A stretch of 8,226 nt of DNA from Sulfurimonas sp. GTDB taxonomy: Bacteria; Campylobacterota; Campylobacteria; Campylobacterales; Sulfurimonadaceae. Positions 5,927 to 8,226 of this stretch are shown here, in pieces (position 1 is the first letter of the stretch; each line of letters opens with the position of its first letter). The DNA lies in assembly GCA_003978475.1 (NCBI GenBank), contig QNZR01000062.1:1-8226 (forward strand). Reading direction: 5' to 3'. Position numbers and translations under genes: made by a program. The notes under the pieces are model-generated. The model worked only from the letters and a program-made list of their open reading frames with translations. It made no database searches and was not told the DNA's origin.

Positions 5927-7300
5927 TTGAACATTTTTTTGACGCTTGTTTTTTTATGTACGATGACGCTGTATGCAGCGCACCCCAAAGCATTCGGTAC
6001 CCTTGCTAAAGGGGTTGAGGATGACGTGCGGCGCATGGAAGTTTATAGACACAGCGAATATTTTACACCGCATTATTCGTTTTTTGATGCTTATGCGCAG
6101 CGGGTAGAAGCGTGCTTTGCTTTGGGTTTTGCACTTGATCATGCCATTGAACTTGCTGAAGATACACCGGAACAAAAGGCCGATTATTTGCAGGCGCTTC
6201 GGGCATTAGAGCACGATCATCAGATGCTTGAGAGCCTTTACCTCCGGCAGCTTAATGTCGCAATGACAGAGTCCGATATGAAGCTGTTTACGCTGTTGCT
6301 GGAATATCCGATGTCGCCACTATCTAAAGAGCGGATACGTCAGAAGGTTCTGGCATTTTATACCTCACAGCGTTCACGCGGTCGTATTGTAGCAGCCGAA
6401 GCGCTCCTAAAGGAGCAGAAATTCGATGCCTACAGTCGCAAAATAGCTATGGAAGAGCAGCAGGCATATGAGGAACATCTTCGGGTACTGACGGCTTCAC
6501 AGGCGAAAAAAATCCGTCAGTCCGGAGTGCAGAATCGGCGTAACAGTGTTCTGGTATCAACTAAAAATATAGGAAATGACATTGCTTTTTATGCTCAGAA
6601 CCGTAATGCGTTTGCCGTTACCATGACGCTCAACCTCAAGCAGCTTCGAAACGTCAAAGCCGATCATACGCTGCCGCTGTATGTTGAGCTACCGGCACAC
6701 TCCACACAGTTGCTGCTGCATCTTAAACGTCAAAATGCATCCCAACCGGCATATTACAAGTCACGTTACGGCTGGGTCATGGGTCTGGCATCAGCACGTC
6801 ATGATGCCGATTACCGTTATGCCGTACCGTTTCAAAAAGGCAAAAAAGTACGGGTATCGCAAGGGTTTAACGGTAAAACCAGCCACAACGGCTACTCACG
6901 TTATGCTGTTGATTTTGCCGTACCTGTTGGGACACCCGTTTATGCGGCACGTGAGGGCAAGGTAGTGGCCACGAGAGCATCGGGCAGCAAAGGAGCGTTA
7001 AAGCGAGGTTATGGCAAGTATGCCAACTACATTGTCATTGAGCACTCTGATGGTACGTTTGGCAAGTATTACCATCTGAAAAAACAAGGTGTTGCGGTAC
7101 GTGTGGGTGAGCGGGTAAAGCAGGGTGATCTGATTGGTTACAGCGGTAACACCGGCTACTCCAGCGGACCACATCTGCACTTTAGCGTGAGTAAAGTTGA
7201 CCCTCAATACAAACAGCGTCCCGTGACAGTACCGTTTCTCTTGCAAACTGCGACCGGAGTCGTGCGTAATGTTAAGCGGGGAGATCGTTATATCAGGTAA
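5927..7300 (+). CDS. Secreted M23-family zinc metallopeptidase (LytM-like, probable murein endopeptidase)
   Basis: 457 residues. Signal peptide ~1-18 (hydrophobic core LTLVFLCTMTLY, likely cleavage near YAA). Residues ~25-200 are mostly helical and highly charged, with no family I recognise. Residues ~205-300 look beta-rich and end in YYKSRYGWVMGLASARHDADY, a lead-in that I recall from one M23 subfamily. The peptidase domain (~305-430) holds H320 and D329 (SHNGYSRYAVDFAVPVGTP), H383 (KYYHL) and the H416-x-H418 pair (GPHLHF), so the zinc site and catalytic histidines are complete. The H-x8-D spacing is longer than the usual H-x3-D but occurs in this subfamily. The predicted role is cutting peptide cross-links in periplasmic peptidoglycan for growth, shape or division. 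The TTG start at 5927 gives a correct signal peptide and has GAGGA 7 bases upstream. It is divergent from fba and overlaps the convergent cupin gene by 8 bases. It is not obviously one of the helical-shape enzymes Csd1-3, and its exact bond specificity is unknown. Confidence 0.9.
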   Translation: MNIFLTLVFLCTMTLYAAHPKAFGTLAKGVEDDVRRMEVYRHSEYFTPHYSFFDAYAQRVEACFALGFALDHAIELAEDTPEQKADYLQALRALEHDHQMLESLYLRQLNVAMTESDMKLFTLLLEYPMSPLSKERIRQKVLAFYTSQRSRGRIVAAEALLKEQKFDAYSRKIAMEEQQAYEEHLRVLTASQAKKIRQSGVQNRRNSVLVSTKNIGNDIAFYAQNRNAFAVTMTLNLKQLRNVKADHTLPLYVELPAHSTQLLLHLKRQNASQPAYYKSRYGWVMGLASARHDADYRYAVPFQKGKKVRVSQGFNGKTSHNGYSRYAVDFAVPVGTPVYAAREGKVVATRASGSKGALKRGYGKYANYIVIEHSDGTFGKYYHLKKQGVAVRVGERVKQGDLIGYSGNTGYSSGPHLHFSVSKVDPQYKQRPVTVPFLLQTATGVVRNVKRGDRYIR

Positions 7301-7598
7301 TATGCACGGCGAGCCAGAGTGCTTGTGGTGAGGTATGTACCACCCGATGCGGTGTCCGGGATGCAATAAACCGGTAATCGCCAGAGCGCAATGTTACTTG
7401 TGTTGTGACAATCTCGAGTATGGCGTCACCCTGAAGCAATACGACCCACTCGTCATGATCCTGTTCCATCCACTCACCGTTATGAAACGACACCGAGACA
7501 ATGCGCTCTATCGTCACATTTTTACAAGAGAGCAGCGTCTCGAATGACTCACCGTATCGGGGGCAGGGTAGAAGATCGCTAAAAAGATTGTGCCTCAT
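7293..7598 (-). CDS. Small single-domain cupin protein
   Basis: 101 residues from the ATG at 7598 (106 if a TTG at 7613 is used). One cupin barrel is visible. Motif 1 runs from G41 through QDHDEW (46-51) to G57; motif 2 runs from G73 (GDYRFIA) to H84 (TPHRVVHT); the end WLAVHIT is typical of a cupin group whose members read roughly YDQDEHEWVVLLxGxA...PAHxxHRVxxT...WLAVH. The usual two histidines of motif 1 are replaced by aspartates D47 and D49 with H48 between, so metal binding may differ or be lost. The ATG is preferred because homologs as I recall begin just before the NLF segment and CGGA lies 7 bases upstream; both starts have weak ribosome sites. The catalytic or sensory role is unknown. 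The gene diverges from the hemerythrin gene, and an FNR/DNR-like palindrome lies directly upstream of the ATG, suggesting shared control. The last 8 bases overlap the end of the M23 gene. Confidence 0.78.
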   Translation of the reverse strand: MRHNLFSDLLPCPRYGESFETLLSCKNVTIERIVSVSFHNGEWMEQDHDEWVVLLQGDAILEIVTTQVTLRSGDYRFIASRTPHRVVHTSPQALWLAVHIT

Positions 7599-7599
7599 G

Positions 7600-7613
7600 T
7601 TGATATCCGTCAA
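7600..7613. promoter_or_regulatory. FNR/DNR-type (CRP/FNR family) operator palindrome
   Basis: TTGATATCCGTCAA matches the FNR consensus TTGAT-N4-ATCAA at 9 of 10 positions. The right half GTCAA is the variant accepted by the NO-responsive DNR/NnrR-type regulators. The centre (7606.5) is separated so that exactly 22 bases lie between the site and the TAATAT hexamer at 7636-7641, placing it at -41.5 of a start near 7648; this is the class II activation position. The site also sits 1 base upstream of the cupin ATG and covers the alternative cupin TTG, so a bound regulator could affect the divergent gene. Which regulator binds is unknown. Confidence 0.55.
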
Positions 7614-7635
7614 TTTTATTTCTTTAGAAGTATCC

Positions 7636-7641
7636 TAATAT
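7636..7641 (+). promoter_or_regulatory. Candidate -10 element of the hemerythrin operon
   Basis: TAATAT matches TATAAT at 4 of 6 positions, including the key first, second and last bases, and has no recognisable -35, as expected for an activator-dependent promoter. Predicted start near 7648, leader about 25 bases. An overlapping alternative, TACAAT at 7642-7647 (5 of 6), would move the operator centre to about -47.5, which fits class II activation less well. Confidence 0.45.
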
Positions 7642-7654
7642 TACAATGTCAAAA

Positions 7655-7663
7655 ATTATAACA
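7655..7663 (-). promoter_or_regulatory. Candidate extended -10 promoter of the cupin gene
   Basis: The - strand reads TGT then TATAAT (hexamer 7655-7660), the same extended -10 decamer (TTGTTATAAT) as upstream of fba. A start near 7648 would give the cupin a leader of about 50 bases containing the FNR/DNR-like site, so a bound regulator would sit downstream of this start and could block it. The promoter lies inside the hemerythrin leader, so the two transcripts would diverge from almost the same point. Confidence 0.45.
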
Positions 7664-7672
7664 AGGTTACTT

Positions 7673-8116
7673 ATGGCAGATATTAAATCGTTTTTAACGA
7701 CCGATCATCGTACGTGCGATACATATTTTTCACAGATGGAGAACTGCGCCAATGAGGGAATATTGGCAGATGCTCAAGAGCATTATAAAAAATTTTCCGA
7801 TGCGATGGAGCATCATTTTCAGATGGAGGAGCGGGTAATGTTTCCGGCGTTTGAGCAAAAAACCGGCATGACACAAGGTCCGACAGAAGTGATGCGTATG
7901 GAACATCAACAGCTGCGTTCACTGCTAAAACAGCTTGGTGAAGCTATTGTCAATGATGACCGAACCAAGTTTTTTGGATTGAGTGAAACATTGATGATCA
8001 TGATGCAGCAGCATAATATGAAAGAGGAGCAGATGCTCTACACCATGGCACAACAGCACCTCAGTGCTGATGCACCTCAGATTATTGATATGATGGAGTC
8101 GATGATTGTCGAGTAG
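7673..8116 (+). CDS. Single-domain bacterial hemerythrin (diiron, O2/NO-binding or sensing)
   Basis: 147 residues forming one four-helix HHE domain. The full set of diiron ligands is visible: H12 (TTDHR), H48 and E52 (HHFQMEE), H78 (RMEHQQ), H114 and E118 (QHNMKEEQ). D16 of the DHRxxD pattern and FPAFEQKTGMTQGP are typical of a group of soluble bacterial hemerythrins that I recall near nitrosative-stress or denitrification genes. There is no ScdA domain, so it is not a full YtfE/RIC repair protein, and no signalling domain is attached. Expected roles are O2 binding or delivery, O2 sensing or NO binding in the cytoplasm. The ATG at 7673 is chosen because AAGG lies 6 bases upstream and the protein then starts directly at helix 1; an in-frame ATG at 7646 would add nine residues but overlaps the promoter elements. 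The next gene starts 6 bases after the stop, so an operon is likely. Expression is probably controlled by the FNR/DNR-like site at 7600-7613. Confidence 0.9.
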   Translation: MADIKSFLTTDHRTCDTYFSQMENCANEGILADAQEHYKKFSDAMEHHFQMEERVMFPAFEQKTGMTQGPTEVMRMEHQQLRSLLKQLGEAIVNDDRTKFFGLSETLMIMMQQHNMKEEQMLYTMAQQHLSADAPQIIDMMESMIVE

Positions 8117-8122
8117 CTGTTT

Positions 8123-8226
8123 ATGAACTTTACGGGTCTTTCACTTGAGCAGGCACCGCCGTTACGTGCCCCGGTGCGTTTTTTTATGAGTGCCGTACTG
8201 TTTTTAATGGTAGCGGCAGTGGTGAT
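8123..8226 (+). CDS. Start of a membrane protein with an APP-x3-P-x-RFF motif (partial, cut by window end)
   Basis: 34 codons are visible from ATG 8123 with no stop before the window end. After a short N-terminus comes APPLRAPVRFF (11-21) and then the start of a hydrophobic segment (MSAVLFLMVAAVV, 22-34). Similar N-termini, as I recall, occur in large polytopic membrane proteins, some annotated as heme-copper-oxidase or NnrS-like, that sit next to hemerythrins of this type in proteobacteria; this is memory, not a search, and too little is visible to fix the family. Only 6 bases separate it from the hemerythrin stop and no strong Shine-Dalgarno is visible, which suggests translation coupled to the upstream gene. 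A membrane partner in NO or O2 handling is the working guess. Confidence 0.65.
   Translation, partial: MNFTGLSLEQAPPLRAPVRFFMSAVLFLMVAAVV

Noticed and set aside
7261..7308. Inverted repeat CGTGC...GCACG across the M23/cupin 3' ends as a terminator
   Set aside because: Five-base arms separated by 38 bases with no T-run do not form a credible terminator.
7335..7547. + strand ORF with a CPGC...CYLCC pattern resembling a small zinc-ribbon protein
   Set aside because: It lies wholly antisense to the cupin gene, whose protein has clear family motifs; the cysteines are a by-product of the other strand's codons, and no ribosome site or conserved fold is evident.
7647..7652. Perfect TTGACA -35 on the - strand upstream of the cupin
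   Set aside because: No acceptable -10 lies 16-18 bases downstream (the bases there read TTCTAA), so it is probably chance; the TGT-TATAAT element is the better candidate.
7657..7662. TATAAC as -10 for the hemerythrin gene
   Set aside because: It would start transcription at about 7669, leaving almost no leader and excluding the good AAGG ribosome site at 7663-7666.
7646..7672. ATG at 7646 as hemerythrin start
   Set aside because: It lies within or next to the predicted promoter, lacks a ribosome site and adds nine residues absent from the usual hemerythrin start; the ATG at 7673 has AAGG at correct spacing.

Overview
The window looks like chromosomal DNA of a Campylobacterota (Epsilonproteobacteria) member, probably a free-living Sulfurimonas/Sulfurovum-type organism. 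The main clue is a PEB4/CBF2-like PpiC foldase close to a class II fructose-bisphosphate aldolase, a pairing I recall from Campylobacter jejuni and Helicobacter pylori. Further clues are extended -10 promoters preceded by T-rich tracts, frequent TTG/GTG starts, and a c-type heme sensor joined to c-di-GMP domains. Genus assignment is inference. No rRNA, tRNA, CRISPR array, insertion sequence or phage gene was seen. The genes are tightly packed and no intergenic stretch exceeds about 75 bases.

Layout. (1) Positions 1-2806, + strand: the C-terminal receiver domain of a truncated two-component protein, probably a hybrid histidine kinase. Four bases later comes a 790-residue membrane protein with a periplasmic c-heme (Tll0287-like/DUF3365) domain, a PAS domain, a degenerate GGDEF domain and an apparently intact EAL domain. 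Together they look like a redox or ligand-sensing signalling unit that ends in c-di-GMP breakdown. (2) Positions 2864-4784, + strand: a secreted PpiC peptidyl-prolyl isomerase, a PLP-dependent ACC deaminase/D-cysteine desulfhydrase-family protein and a 67-residue two-helix membrane protein. They are linked by 1-nt and 4-nt stop/start overlaps. (3) Positions 4781-5854, - strand: class II fructose-bisphosphate aldolase, whose stop codon overlaps that of the small membrane gene. (4) Positions 5927-7300, + strand: a secreted M23 metallopeptidase, divergent from fba across a 72-base gap with two back-to-back promoters. (5) Positions 7293-7598, - strand: a small cupin whose 3' end overlaps the M23 gene. 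(6) From 7673 to the end, + strand: a single-domain hemerythrin with all diiron ligands, followed 6 bases later by the start of a membrane protein cut by the window edge.

The most interesting segment is 7598-8226. The short gap between the cupin and hemerythrin genes holds TTGATATCCGTCAA, a 9/10 match to the FNR/DNR-type operator. It lies exactly 22 bases before a TAATAT -10 hexamer, which is the geometry of a class II activated promoter. This suggests that the hemerythrin/membrane-protein operon, and possibly the divergent cupin, responds to oxygen limitation or nitric oxide through a CRP/FNR-family regulator. The sequence supports the architecture; the inducing signal and the function of the module are inference.
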